Counted from the first letter of the stretch, positions 41,439 to 51,754 are shown. The stretch is DNA of 64,000 nucleotides from Sycon ciliatum (GCF_964019385.1 NC_088654.1:22501637-22565636); one strand, 5' to 3'. The notes: generated by a model not told the origin, from the sequence alone. Numbers and translations are program-made.

Positions 41439-41925
41439 CGGACTTGGAACTCAAACCAGTTACAGCAGCGTCAAATTTCCTGGGGCACTGCCTACAAGTG
41501 CAAGCGGCCTACTAGCAAACCAAAAATCTAAGCAATTCCTGCACACATATTGCAACAGGGCCCATTTACCCACAGGTACATTGAAATGAACAGTTGCGCA
41601 CAAATGGTCAAAAATTCACCATTTCTCACCTTTCCGACTATTCACAGCTGCAACATGGACAGTGACCGCCGTGAATAGCTGCAATAGGCACACAAAGGGT
41701 AGTGCACAACAGAAATGACACACATTGCCATAAACGACCTGCCCAGGGCTGCTGAACCCTGAAAATAACCTTTTCCCAAGTTCGGGGCTTTTTGCCCGTG
41801 CTTCCGGACTTGGGACTCAAGCCGGTTAAAGCAGGGTCAAATTTCTTGGGCCACTGGCCACAAGTGCAAGCGACTTACTAAGAAACCAAAAATCTAAGCA
41901 ATTCTTGCACCCACATTGTAGTCCA
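41439..41925 (+). repeat. Diverged satellite, terminal segment
   Basis: About 1.3 further units of the diverged satellite follow the palindrome (CGGACTTGGAACTC, CCCATTTACCCACAGGTAC, GCCCAGGGCTGCTGAACCC). The last unit fades at CACCCACATTGTAGTCC near 41,925, which is the right edge of the satellite domain. Confidence 0.85.
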
Positions 41926-42254
41926 TCGGCCAAATCTCAGAAAAGGCCTCTTTCGGAGAAGGTGATGCACTGAAGCTCCAAGTAAACGCCCTTTGGCACA
42001 CTAGCTCATGAGACCCCATAGAATATGAATCCGATTGTTGGACGTTGCCAATCCAGTCCAGGATAGTCGAACTGGGTCGAATACCTTCTTCCGATTTTCG
42101 TAATTTCGGCCACCATTACATCTTTCTCATCGACTTTTTTCGCGTGGCGAATGTTCTTGAGCCGCTGAGCAGAATCTACGCACGCTTGATCACTTGAAAT
42201 GCCTGCATGTTGACGGTTCGCAAGATTCTAGCGAGCTTGGTGGAAATCTATTAT
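41926..42254. other. Non-repetitive DNA, nothing recognised
   Basis: Unique-looking sequence between the satellite edge and the foldback element. I see no long frame, RNA gene or repeat in it. Confidence 0.5.
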
Positions 42255-43103
42255 TTATTTGGACATTTAAACACACGGCGAGGAGACAACAATTTGATAG
42301 CCGCAATCAATAAAACTAGCTGAACCGACATTTGTGTACTTTATTCATGCAATGTAAAAAAACGGTGGAGACGATGTGCAATAAAACGATGAAAATATGA
42401 AGAAATGGTGTAGGGAAAAAAGAGCAGAGCAGTGATGGGAGTGATGGTGAGAGTGCCGGTGAGAGTGTTAGTGTTGTGCGTAGGTTTCGTGGTAGCAAGT
42501 CTTCAGTGTACAATCATCTGCTGGCTAGTCCTGATTGTTGCGGTGCGTATTCCGACTCTTCGTTCACTGTATTGTGCCGTGGTCGTCATGGTTATGGACT
42601 ACAGTTAAAAGTGTTGGAAGCTATCTATTAGCGTCTGTACAAGCCTAATTTGTGTGTACAGAAAGATAGTATAATTGGGTTGAAATTGTTCAAGTAACGT
42701 GTCGTGTTTAGTGCGGCCAAGCTTGGCCGTTAATGTTCTAGGTGTAATGTACTGCTGTTATGTGTTATCACGTTGTCTTTCCTTCCTTTCTCCTTTGTTC
42801 AGTTCTCGCTTTGATTGTTAAAATTCACACTTGTAAATTTCACTGTTGTTGCTCTTAGTGTTATTTCTCTAACTTAGATTTTCTATAATAGTTCAATTTT
42901 TGTTTCAGTGTCCTTTAGTACAACGACGATTCCTGATGAGTGTTGTACGAAAACTTGTTTGAATCCATATTTTTTCCCTACAGCATTTCTTCATATTTTC
43001 ATCGTTTTATTGCACATCGTCTCCACCGTTTTTTACATTGCATGAATAAAGTACACAAATGTCGGTTCAGCTAGTTTTATTGATTGCGGTTATTTGGACA
43101 TTT
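42255..43103 (+). mobile_element. Foldback repeat with 14-bp target duplication, Penelope-like or retrozyme-like remnant
   Basis: TTATTTGGACATTT flanks the insert at 42,255-42,268 and 43,090-43,103. The 821-bp insert has inverted arms of about 124 bp (42,297-42,420 and 42,969-43,092). The left arm carries CGCAATCAATAAAACTAGCT and the right its complement. About 28 bp lie between the left duplication and the left arm. A variable-length target duplication points to target-primed reverse transcription, not cut-and-paste transposition. Inverted terminal copies, a short extra tail and a hammerhead motif are known traits of Penelope-like elements. No reverse transcriptase frame remains. Confidence 0.6.
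42928..42965 (+). ncRNA. Hammerhead ribozyme motif, type I layout, conserved core intact
   Basis: In order: GATTC (stem I, 42,928-42,932), CTGATGA (42,933-42,939), stem II GTG-TTG-TAC, GAAA (42,949-42,952), a tiny stem III (AC-TT-GT), the cleavage triplet TTT and GAATC (stem I return strand, 42,961-42,965). Every invariant core base is present, the triplet fits NUH, and stem I pairs 5 of 5. Stem II is only 3 bp with a G-U pair. A competing hairpin, GTACAAC with GTTGTAC, overlaps it. It lies inside the foldback element just before its right arm. Short stem III is typical of hammerheads in Penelope-like and retrozyme elements. Confidence 0.6.
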
Positions 43104-43850
43104 CTTGGGGAATCTGAATTAGAACGGTAGAAGCTCATTCGGAGAAGACGGCGTGTCGCCGCTGTCGAATTGTCGCTACTGTGTTTCAGACGTATTTGCT
43201 TGAACGTGCTATTGAGGATGGACAGAAGATGAAGTGACGGCTTTCTTGAACACCGACGTTTTGTCTACATGTAGCTGAAACATCTCATCTGGCGTCTAGA
43301 ACGCAATTATTATGAGGTGTGAGTGCCAGCTGAGCTGAACACAAGCTGGACACCATTCGTCAGCTGGGAATTTGCATCGAAGCTCTTGATAGCCACGATA
43401 AGCATAATTATACAGAGGTAACATTGTTTGACTCAATACGCATGCAGGTGATACCACTAGTGGCACTACAATGTAAATTGTGCAAAATTGATGCAACAGC
43501 GAATATGTACTTCGTACAATCACGAACAATTGTAAGGCAAGTGTTCATGCCTGTCTTAGAAGAATTTCAGCCCGGAATACTTGTTGTCATGGTCATAAAT
43601 AATACAGGACTTGAGTTGGCTCTGGACATAAACACACTTGTGGTGAATACGGTCATTATTGCGAGAAAAATATTTAGCCATTGTATGTTAACACCTGATG
43701 CCGCTCTACAAGCAATATTTCATGTACATGTATGTGAGACTCGATTGCATCCACAAGGCCGTAGATGCATGTAAGTACACAATGCTGTACAGTATAAGTA
43801 GTAGTCGATATGCGGTGACTTCCTGCTGCACATGCGCATGCGGAAAGTTG
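43104..43850. other. Intergenic DNA, no recognised gene
   Basis: Only short frames are present. The longest, 116 codons on the plus strand at 43,424-43,774, has no recognisable motif and no convincing splice context. Confidence 0.45.
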
Positions 43851-44275
43851 ATGACCGCGATTGGCCCATATGTTGTAGTCTTTTGGACGCTGAGTCGACT
43901 GGTTTTGGTCCGAAAAGGCTGCGATGCGGCGTTCCTCCTTTATTCCCAATCGAACATGGTTGAAGAAGCGGTCACGTGCTCCTGCGTACACCAGTCACCT
44001 GGTCACCGTGCCTGCAGGGTACAACTTACTAGCCTGTTTGACCTTTTTTGGGTGCAGTCCTGTCACTCGAGTTGAACTCGAGTTGAACCTTGGTGTGAAA
44101 GTTGTCACCTGCTGGCGTGGTGACCAGGTGATTTGGGCACCCAGGACCACGTGACCGCTTCTTCAACCATGTTCGATTGGGAATAAAGGAGGAACGCTGC
44201 ATCGCAGCCTTTTCGGACCAAAACCAGTCGACTCAGCGTCCAAAAGACTACAACATATGGGCCAATCGCGGTCAT
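43851..44275. mobile_element. 425-bp foldback element with 128-bp inverted arms
   Basis: The left arm (43,851-43,978) starts ATGACCGCGATTGGCC and the right arm (44,148-44,275) ends GGCCAATCGCGGTCAT. The arms pair almost perfectly, and pairing resumes inside at CACCTGGTCACC with GGTGACCAGGTG. The short centre contains a direct repeat of CTCGAGTTGAA. No target duplication is evident. Confidence 0.8.
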
Positions 44276-44370
44276 CCGTGCTTTTATAAGAACGAAACGG
44301 CGCTTTTAGTGACATTTTGCATACAAATCCCCATCTAGTAGGGCGCAGTCACCCAGTTTCGGTGGAAGTG

Positions 44371-44455
44371 CGCGAGTTCGATTGGGATTCAAGTAGGAAG
44401 GGAGCGTCTCAGCTTCCTCGGACCAAGACCATTCGACTCAGCACCCCGAAGACTA
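44371..44455 (+). repeat. Diverged third arm of the foldback element
   Basis: GTTCGATTGGGAT, then CGGACCAAGACCA, CGACTCAGC and GAAGACTACAAC match the right arm of the neighbouring foldback element in order and orientation with many substitutions. It is an older relic of the same family beside the younger copy. Confidence 0.6.
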
Positions 44456-44512
44456 CAACTGGTGAAATTTTAATTTTTGCCTTAACTTCCCCTTTAAGCC
44501 GGTACACATGTA

Positions 44513-45062
44513 CAGTGCGCATCGGTTATAGTGTGGTCGTATACAAGAATACACTGCCTACAAGAATGAACACTCACTTTTTCATAATCATAACACCTAT
44601 TTTATGTGTATATTTATTCTTACAAGCAGTATTATCGCATAGTAGAATATATCGGCCCTAAGAATGGATTTTGTGTAGCAAAATATGCCAGATTAGTGCA
44701 AAGTGTATCGCCTGTAGTAATAACATCTGTGCTCTGTGCATGCTCAATACAATAATATTCAACACAAAAAGAGAGTTATGGCCAACTGAGCATTGGAGAA
44801 TCACTTTTTCTGTCCAGTCCGACTCTTTCTTCCGACTTCTCTCCTATCTGCTGCTCCGCAGTCGCCTAGCACGACCGCGAGTCTGATCCGTGTGTATCAT
44901 GATTGTTTAGACCTACATGATTGTACGTGTCCACATGCCAAACATGTATTATGTCACACGTGCATATGATATGTCACCCGTGATTTATCGTGTGTAAGAA
45001 ATATCGGCAATAAGAATCAAATGTCGTTTTTCAAACACCCGCGCTATAACCGATACCTACTG
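44513..45062. mobile_element. 550-bp MITE with TA target duplication
   Basis: The ends CAGTGCGCATCGGTTATAG and CTATAACCGATACCTACTG are imperfect inverted repeats (about 21 of 26 positions when extended). Each is flanked by TA (44,511-44,512 and 45,063-45,064). The CAG start and TA duplication fit the pogo/Tc1-mariner group. No transposase is inside. Confidence 0.65.
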
Positions 45063-45534
45063 TACTAGTATCCTTATACATGTACCTGGTCACTCGATAG
45101 GCGATGCCGACTGTACTAATCTTATCCATATTACCCGATAGGCTATAGCACACTGCGTCAGATCACTATGCAACAAAACAAGAGCTTTGGAGCGAATATA
45201 CACTGAAGCAAAGTAGGTTCAACGGTACAGCACTAGTCACAATGAGGGGAGTTACGAGGATGGTTGGGCCGTGACACATAGATGATGATTGTTAAATGAT
45301 TCATGCATGGTGGAAAATTACCACCAATTGCGATGATATTGCTTTCACAACAATGACATCAGTAGGAGCAGTGACACAACCTTGCTGCTCCAAGTAGGAT
45401 TTACAAGCGAGTGAAGGGAGAGCAGACTGGTCTAATAGCAGACAGGGTCTAAGCAAGGAAGTAATCGGCATCAGAGGTGAGCTTGCACATCAGAAAACAG
45501 ATGATGATCACCAAACACAGAGAAGTTGGCTATG

Positions 45535-45612
45535 GGTATGTGTGTGTCACTGTGTGTGCATGTGCGTGTGTCTGCATGTGCGTTTGTGTGTATGCGCGCA
45601 CACCTGTGTGTG
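45535..45612. repeat. TG-rich microsatellite
   Basis: Imperfect TG/CG dinucleotide run (TGTGTGTGTCACTGTGTGTG and onward), followed by a short GA run. Confidence 0.85.
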
Positions 45613-45944
45613 AGAGAGAGGCAGACAGACAGATAGCATATGGTGGGAGGGATCAAGGTCTGACCTCAGAGTTAAATGCTGACGGTGTGGAATAGCAACA
45701 GTGCGAAATCGGGCAGGGTGGTTAATGGCCCACACTGGAGCCGAGTAGGAGCGCCAGTGGTTGAGGGCTAGCACAGGAGTAGCAGCAGCTCCAGCCTAGG
45801 AAGATCAGCTTCTGGATGAAAATCTCCCGGACACAGTAGGTACCAAGCTTCACTAGCAGATTGCCGGCAGGGGCGCACGGCGAGCACCCGTACATCCCTC
45901 AAGCCACCAGAGCCGCAGTACTTGGACACGATCCAGGTGCTTAC

Positions 45945-46083
45945 CCGCCAACAATGCTGAGAAGCCACTGGATTCATACAGGAACTTATGATCGAGCATG
46001 ATCACAGACTTGAAATACAGGGTCCGGCTTTGAATACTGAGACAGCGGCGTCTCCTCCACAGAACACCACTCAGCCCCACCAT
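45945..46083 (-). CDS. Candidate coding exon, product unknown
   Basis: A minus-strand open frame starting MVGLSGVLWRRRR and containing RTLYFKSVIMLD ends at a good donor (GCGG then GTAAGC). It could follow the candidate exon at 46,154-46,247. Read together, NRLTEIQQ, then a spacer, then a basic strand and RTLYF weakly recall the DH-PH linker of Rho guanine-nucleotide exchange factors. This is unproven: the acceptor side is poor and open frames of this size also occur by chance. Confidence 0.22.
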
Positions 46084-46153
46084 TGCATTATTTTCGCTTT
46101 TTCATGATTTTTACAATTGTGTTAGAGCACACAGCACTCGATGCAACATTTAC

Positions 46154-46247
46154 CATTGACTAAATAACTCCGTGTCTCTGACCACAACTGCAGCGTCCCG
46201 TGGGCCTGCTGGATTTCCGTCAGCCTGTTGAGATTATCTTCATCTCG
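46154..46247 (-). CDS. Candidate coding exon, product unknown
   Basis: Minus-strand open segment reading DEDNLNRLTEIQQAHG and onward to YLVN. It is bounded by an in-frame TGA on the 5' side and a donor (AATG then GTAAAT) on the 3' side. A separate short frame just upstream starts with an ATG (MEKDDDSPSSHAA) one frame away. Composition looks protein-like, but no family is established. Confidence 0.22.
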
Positions 46248-46930
46248 TCACATGTGAGCCTGTGTGTTTCATCCGTATCGTGGCACAATTACACAGACAC
46301 GATTTCCAACACAGGCCGGTTCCGTTGCTCGAAGGGTTGGCGGTAAGAATTGCTACGCCGTCTGTTGCTGCATGGGAACTTGGCGAGTCGTCGTCTTTCT
46401 CCATAAATCCTGATCGTCACGCGAACAACAGCCACTATTGCCTAAAAACTACGACACAACAGTATCAAGCTCGTCCCAGCAGAAGGACACGAATGACGAG
46501 CGCTAAGATGGAGAAAGAGAGACAGGGTTAGCGAGAGCTGACTAGTGCAGGTACGCTGTCATCTCCTGAGGTGGTGGGCCAAGCAGCGAAGTGAAACGAA
46601 GGAAGATAGAAGGCATACGGAGGCACCAAAACCTATTGCCTGTCACATACTAAGTGCCATTTAGCATTGACAGCTGTCAGCTGACAGCCTCAAAAATTTG
46701 AAAATCTGCTCAAAAAATTCTCGATCAGAACTCTGCGCACTCTCAAATGGAGCGCACAGGAAAAAACTCGGCGACGAAGAACGCTTCGTATCGACGCCCT
46801 GGACTGAATTCGGCACGTCCAACAAACGGAATAGTGTTCTCTGATATGGTCTCTACGTGCCGGGTATGGTCGCGTTTACTTGGAAGCTCAGTGCATCACC
46901 ACTTTCGATTTTGAGACTTGGCCGATGGAC

Positions 46931-47183
46931 TATTGCAGCTGGGCTCATTTACACACACGTACATGAAAAGGAACAGTTGCGCACAAATGGTCAAAAATTC
47001 CTCATTTCCCACCGTGAATTCCTGAAATAGCCACACAAAGGGCAGTGCACAACAGAAACGACACACATGGTTATAAATGACCTGCCCAGGGCGGCTGAAA
47101 GCTGAAAATAGCCTATCTCTAAGTTTGTGGCTTTTGCCCGTGCTTCCAGACTTGGAGCCCAAGCCAATCAAAGCAGGGCCAAC
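46931..47183 (+). repeat. Solo relic of the diverged satellite
   Basis: One partial, inverted-order-free unit matches the diverged satellite in sequence order: TATTGCAGCTGGGCTCATTT, GCACAAATGGTCAAAA, CCGTGAATTCCTGAAATAG, CTGCCCAGGGCGGCTGAA and GACTTGGAGCCC. It lies 5 kb outside the array in the same orientation. Confidence 0.85.
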
Positions 47184-47494
47184 CACCGTGACTGCCTGTG
47201 ATTATGCTAACATGTCGCACAGGCCGTGGCGGACACAAGTGGTTGCAAAGAGCCAAGCAACTATGCAATCTTTCTAAGCCCGGCGCTCCGATTCCCGATC
47301 TGTGAAACGGAACTTTGACGGCTACACGTGGTGTAGAGAAGGCCGCCTTGCTAGCTCGCCTCTTCTCTCAATATTCTTCACCACCTTCTTAGCCCACGCA
47401 CTGCGTATGGCTACCCAATGTCACGCTTGCGGAGTTCTTCGAATTTCAACAATTCTAAAAGTACCATTAGTGTTCTTTGGACCCTATCAAGCGA
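47184..47494. other. No recognised feature
   Basis: Short stretch between the solo satellite relic and the 168-bp repeat. Only short random-looking frames are seen. Confidence 0.4.
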
Positions 47495-47945
47495 GAGAAC
47501 TGCATCTCAACTCGAAATTTGGTGTGTTCCACCAAATTTTGACCCATTTGCCGTGAAATTGCCCGTCACGCCGCAAATGACGTGCGCAACTACAAGTAAT
47601 AAGAGAGGTTAAGCTGTACATTATTTTGAGGTGACCAAAAAGTTGAGCTCGCAGTATTTGGCTCGAGCGTCGAAAAACGATGCGAACGACCTGCAGCTCA
47701 CTTCAAAAATTGGAGTTGTAAGCCAAATTTGAAGTGAAATTGCCCGTTACATCGGAAACAACGGTTAATATGCACGTTCTTTACGATGTGACGCGAAAGT
47801 TCAGCTCGCGTTACTTGGCACGCGTGTAAAAAAACAATGCGTGTGACCTACAGCTCGCGTCGAAAATTGGAGTTTTACGCCAGATTTGACGTGAAATTGC
47901 GCGTCACGTCGGACATGATGCGAAAGTTCAGGGCTCACAGTCCAA
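47495..47945 (+). repeat. Degenerate tandem repeat, about 168-bp period
   Basis: Units start at about 47,640 and 47,808, preceded by a partial one. The shared order is AGTT.AGCTCGC, TTGGC.CG.G, TGCAGCTC, AATTGGAGTT, CCAAATTTGA.GTGAAATTG and CGTCACGTCGGA. They are rich in TCGA, GCGC and CGTCACG words. Confidence 0.7.
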
Positions 47946-48695
47946 TACAAAAGCGTCGAGTCGCGCACGGCTTTGCGCGGATGTCACGTGATGACAACTG
48001 ACCAATCACAGGCCTCTATTCTCCTCTATTCTCAAATCTTTGATCTAGTCCACTACATCGGCCCTGATGTCCACGAAGCTGGGATTCGCTATGCTGATTC
48101 AAAACCCCCAAACTCAGTGATCTACCGCAGCGTTTCACCATTTTCCCTCCAGTTTTCCGGCACGGATTAGCCAAAGTCTGGTCGTTTTGGCTTCGATTTC
48201 GGCACAGCAATCGGAAAAGTGATCGGTAAATGTCTGGAGAATTCCACGCTGAAAAAAATAAGCCATAGATGATCAAAATCCGCCAAGAATGAGATGTAGT
48301 GGACATTTTTGAGTGAGTGCCACTCAGCGCGCAGAACGCCAAAAGTGCAAAAGCAGCACCAGATCAAACAACAAGAAAAACGCATGCATGCAGCGGAACA
48401 GCAACGCGCGCGCCGTCCAACAGAAAATCATTGCGCACAGATTATTCAGTGTTCTCTCCTCAGTTCGCCCGCGGAGTTGGTTGCTGTGCTTTCGTTCTCG
48501 CTGGAGTTCTTGTGGCAGCGCATTTCGCCATCATGGAGGAACTGGTACCTCTGGAAACCTGGCCTTCAGTGGCCCTCAACTAACGCCTGGCGGATTTGCT
48601 GGTCCCGTTCGCCTCCATCCGATCAGCAGCTCTGTGTGGTATGTTCTCGGCGTTACCTGCCTGGCGAGCTCTGACTCGTTTGTTTGTCTTCTTAC
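47946..48695. other. No recognised feature
   Basis: Contains the 12-base inverted pair GTCCACTACATC (48,049) and GATGTAGTGGAC (48,293), which could be the ends of a small MITE but is too short to claim. A plus-strand frame of 147 codons at 48,313-48,756 resembles nothing known. Confidence 0.4.
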
Positions 48696-48815
48696 CTGTG
48701 GAACATCGCGATCGCTCATTGTAGCATCAGCATTTGGTCGAACAGCGGCTACATGACATGAATTTCCTGGGACTAGCACAGGTTGCCTGTCGCCTTCTCC
48801 TTCGGTGGACCAATT
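48696..48815 (-). CDS. Candidate internal exon, product unknown
   Basis: A 120-base minus-strand segment is open for 40 codons, from a pyrimidine-led acceptor (TTTCACTGTGCCTTGTAG) to an excellent donor (CAG then GTAAGA). The peptide begins NWSTEGEGDRQPV and ends MSDRDVPQ. I recognise no family. Good splice signals on both sides and an open frame between them are suggestive only. Confidence 0.25.
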
Positions 48816-49204
48816 CTACAAGGCACAGTGAAAGGCAAGTCGTTGCCGAGGGCTGGCAGTAACTGTTCAGTGTTGCAGTGCAATTCCCAGTGCAAATAAT
48901 AAAGCAAACTATTTCCACTGGAGTATGCACGATCGTAAAAGCACAAGATCGAGACGAACGGAAACGAGAATGGTTTGACACTGCATGCCAAGAGAAGGCG
49001 AGGAAAGGACAGGTCCGACCAAAATATCGCGAACATCGGCTCTGCAAGACAAGAACAGGCTACTCAAGCCAAGGTTCTTTCTCTTCTTTGTTCTGTTGGG
49101 ATGCGTAGGATGTACACGATCGTGCTCTCGTGGGGTCACGCGACTCACGTGCACCAAACCCGCCCTCGCACGACGCTTTTGTCGATCCTGCATACCGACT
49201 GTGA

Positions 49205-49345
49205 GCCCTGAAGTTCAGCTCGCATTATTTGGCACGAGCGTCGAAAAACAACGCAAGTGACCTGCAGCTCAAGTCGAAATTTGGAGTTCTACGCCAAATT
49301 TGACGTGTAATAGCGCGTCACGTCGGAAATACCGTGGATCTTAGC
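49205..49345 (+). repeat. Dispersed copy of the 168-bp repeat
   Basis: GAAGTTCAGCTCGCATTATT, CGAGCGTCGAAAAACAACGC, CCTGCAGCTCAAGTCGAAAT and GCGCGTCACGTCGGAAAT match the units at 47.6-47.9 kb in order. Fragments of the same words (CGCGTCACGTCGAAAATAGC) recur at 49,438-49,460. Confidence 0.65.
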
Positions 49346-49778
49346 CTCTCTATTATAGCTAATGCCTACTTTCGACGTGAGTGGTAGCTCTCTCGCGTTG
49401 TTTTCTAACGCGCGAGCCAAATATCGCGATGGAACTTTCGCGTCACGTCGAAAATAGCGTGCAGCTCAACCTCTCTAGCGTGCCGAGTGCCTCAGCTTGC
49501 ACTCACCATGCTGTCATTCCTTTACTTCTCCTGTCTCCTAGTAACGGAGCTGTGAGCTTCAGCTGCGATTGAGAGAGGGATAGCGTCGGTGACCATTCTG
49601 AGAGCAATGTGTAAACGACACCGAAAATCGCAAAGAAACAAAATAATAACGGAGATGCCTGGCGGGCCACGTAAACGCTACAGCAGATCCATCACACTCT
49701 ACAATAATTCCCATCAGCTTTCCTGGCAAACTGTATAAACAGCTAGTGTTCGCAAGATGAGACACTTCCACGGCTTAC

Positions 49779-49931
49779 CCGAGAGAGAGAGAGCGAGACC
49801 AAGTCTTTGCGTTCATCACTGAAGTAAAGACGAAAAGAGTTTCCTATCATCCATGCCATGTTCCGAAGAACCTGCATGCACCGTTCTTGTACTGGCATGG
49901 TAGCTAACAACGTTACTAGCTGCACTGCCAT
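49779..49931 (-). CDS. Candidate first coding exon, product unknown
   Basis: An ATG at 49,931 (minus strand) is preceded in frame by a TAA and opens 51 codons. It begins MAVQLVTLLATMPVQERCMQ, later reads NSFRLYFSDERKDL, and ends at a good donor (CGG then GTAAGC). A possible next exon starts after CCCTCTCTCAATCGCAG near 49,571 (LKLTAPLLGDRRSKGM). The CCGGAAGT word upstream resembles an ETS promoter site. Frames of this size can be chance. Confidence 0.28.
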
Positions 49932-50821
49932 TCCGTTGGCAGGTTACTTCCGGATCGATCGCGGAGTGATGCATTTGTAGCTAGCTCCTCACACTATACT
50001 AAGTCACAGTGTTTTGGTCGTAGATCTACAAAAAAATTATTAATTTTATTGTCCACATACATGTACGTATGGCACACTCCTTCCCATTCTAAGTAGTTAG
50101 TTCTAGTCACACATGACATTGTCATTGTGTGGTTTCAGGTGCAGCGACTTGCGCGTAGTTCTACCACTACCAGGGAGTCGTATACGACTCCCTGGTTCTA
50201 CCTGACTCCTGAGGGAGCATGCATGGAAAGTAAGTATGTTTTGCCTTTGCCTTTGGTATGCAGATCAGGGACTCCCAGTCCCTGATACTGGTAAGTGATC
50301 ATGGTGATATAAGTAGAGTGTAGTCAAGACTCTACTGATATGAGAGACTCTACTGAGTAGATCTACTGACACATGACTGTCACCTGGTCACCGGGGCCGG
50401 CGCCCTCAGCGCGTACAGAACGCTGCGTGCAGTGCACATAGTCATTTTGATCCGATGCGACCATACCAGCGCGCATATTGGATGTGTCACTGTGTACATG
50501 GTGTACCATGGTACTACCGTAGTACCGGTAATACCGCTTATCCACGCGTGCACGGCTGCATAGCCAGCGGCCCAGCGCTCTGGGGCCGCTAGACGTGCGA
50601 CCGGATTTCCATGTCCACGACGTCAGTAGATGATGTAACATATTAAATAATATTATGTTATTATTTTTATTATGTCAATATAATAATATTGTTTAGTCAC
50701 GTGTTACTTTAGATCGGTACACGTAGATCTACACAGCAATCAGCATACAGCCATACACGATCAAACCGGGGTAGCTACGTTCTATTTTGAGTTTTGGGAG
50801 TTCGAGCGGTCGGTACTGGAA
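49932..50821. other. Intergenic DNA with palindromes and an AT-rich patch
   Basis: Holds the 28-bp palindrome listed separately, a 9-bp-stem hairpin ATCAGGGAC-TCCCA-GTCCCTGAT near 50,264, and an AT-rich stretch of ATAATATT words at 50,638-50,695. It holds no gene that I recognise. Confidence 0.5.
50169..50196. repeat. Perfect 28-bp palindrome
   Basis: ACCAGGGAGTCGTA is followed immediately by its reverse complement TACGACTCCCTGGT with no spacer. The next outer base pair does not match. Such a palindrome could form a cruciform. Confidence 0.95.
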
Positions 50822-51232
50822 ATGCGCAGTGTCCGTCACGGCGGAATGCCTCAGGAAGAGGCGATCATCCGATCGAACAGTAGTTTCGCCTCCCCTGAAA
50901 CTGCCCTCAATCCCTCGGACCCGTCTGAAGGTGATGACGCTGCCATGGAAGGGGCTGAGAAGAATGATATGGATCGTGAGTTGTTTGAGGTTGTGACGGA
51001 AGACGCACTCAATTTTACGGAAGCAGAGACGCTTGATAAGCCTGCGGCGTGCCCATCATTGCTGATGAGCTGGCGCGCGAGGCACAATCTGTGGCTTGTA
51101 GGTAGAGATGTCCCTGAGATGGACTGCGCAGTCGAGCTGCTCGATGATGACGACGAGCCCAGGCGCATAGATCTACGCGGTGGCAGGAGAGGAGCAGAAG
51201 CTTGCGTAGTTCATCACAGAGCTCAGTGCTGA
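50822..51232 (+). pseudogene. Possible decayed coding segment, acidic protein
   Basis: A 136-codon frame is rich in Asp and Glu (EGDDAAMEGAEKNDMDRELF, ELLDDDDEPRR) and ends abruptly. A second frame just beyond (about 51,209-51,292) reads FITELSAEFRLVGHLMERHV, an amphipathic stretch like those ending Myb/SANT-type transposon-derived proteins. This suggests that one gene was broken by frameshifts. The family is not established. Confidence 0.3.
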
Positions 51233-51582
51233 GTTCAGATTGGTGGGCCACTTGATGGAGCGCCACGTGGAGCGCTCGGAGCGCCTGCACTGAGGCTGCA
51301 GGTGTTGGAGGCTATGGGCATGGACTGGTGGTCGATGAGCAGCCAACGACGTCACGTGGCGATCCCCATGGCCAAGTGAATGTGACAAGGCTGATGACGG
51401 CGTGGCTAGAACTGAATTTCAGCATCAGGGGAAGCCAGGCTTGCACATGTCACTACAAAGTATTATGTGCCTACTCGAAGTATGAGTATTTGGATCCAAC
51501 TACAAAGTTAGTGCTCGGATTATTATTTTTACTAGGTCAATCCCAAAATCGTGGGAGTCCCATTGATTTTATGTACACTGTA

Positions 51583-51754
51583 CCATATTTCCCCGGGCCA
51601 ATTGTAAGTCACACTATTCCCGGTCTATGTCATATCGTTTCGATATAATTATGCACTTCAGTAGTGATCATGCTCGATTGTAAGTCACACCCCCTGTTGT
51701 TGGCCCTGAAGTTGAGTGTAAAAAGGTGTAAGACTTATATTCGGGGAAATACGG
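51583..51754. mobile_element. 172-bp MITE with TA target duplication
   Basis: The ends CCATATTTCCCCG and CGGGGAAATACGG are inverted repeats flanked by TA. The right-end consensus TACCGTATTTCCCCGAATAT resembles TACCGTATTATCTCTAATAT of the MITE at 37,890, so the two are probably related families. Confidence 0.7.

Larger units (their letters stand above)
45063..46930. other. Intergenic or intronic DNA with a TG repeat and candidate exons
   Basis: Contains a (TG)n tract at about 45,535-45,612 and two minus-strand candidate exons listed separately. Otherwise I recognise nothing. Confidence 0.45.

Noticed and set aside
44370-44395. tRNA B-box-like GAGTTCGATTGGGATTC
   Set aside because: No A box or cloverleaf upstream; it is explained as an arm of the foldback family.
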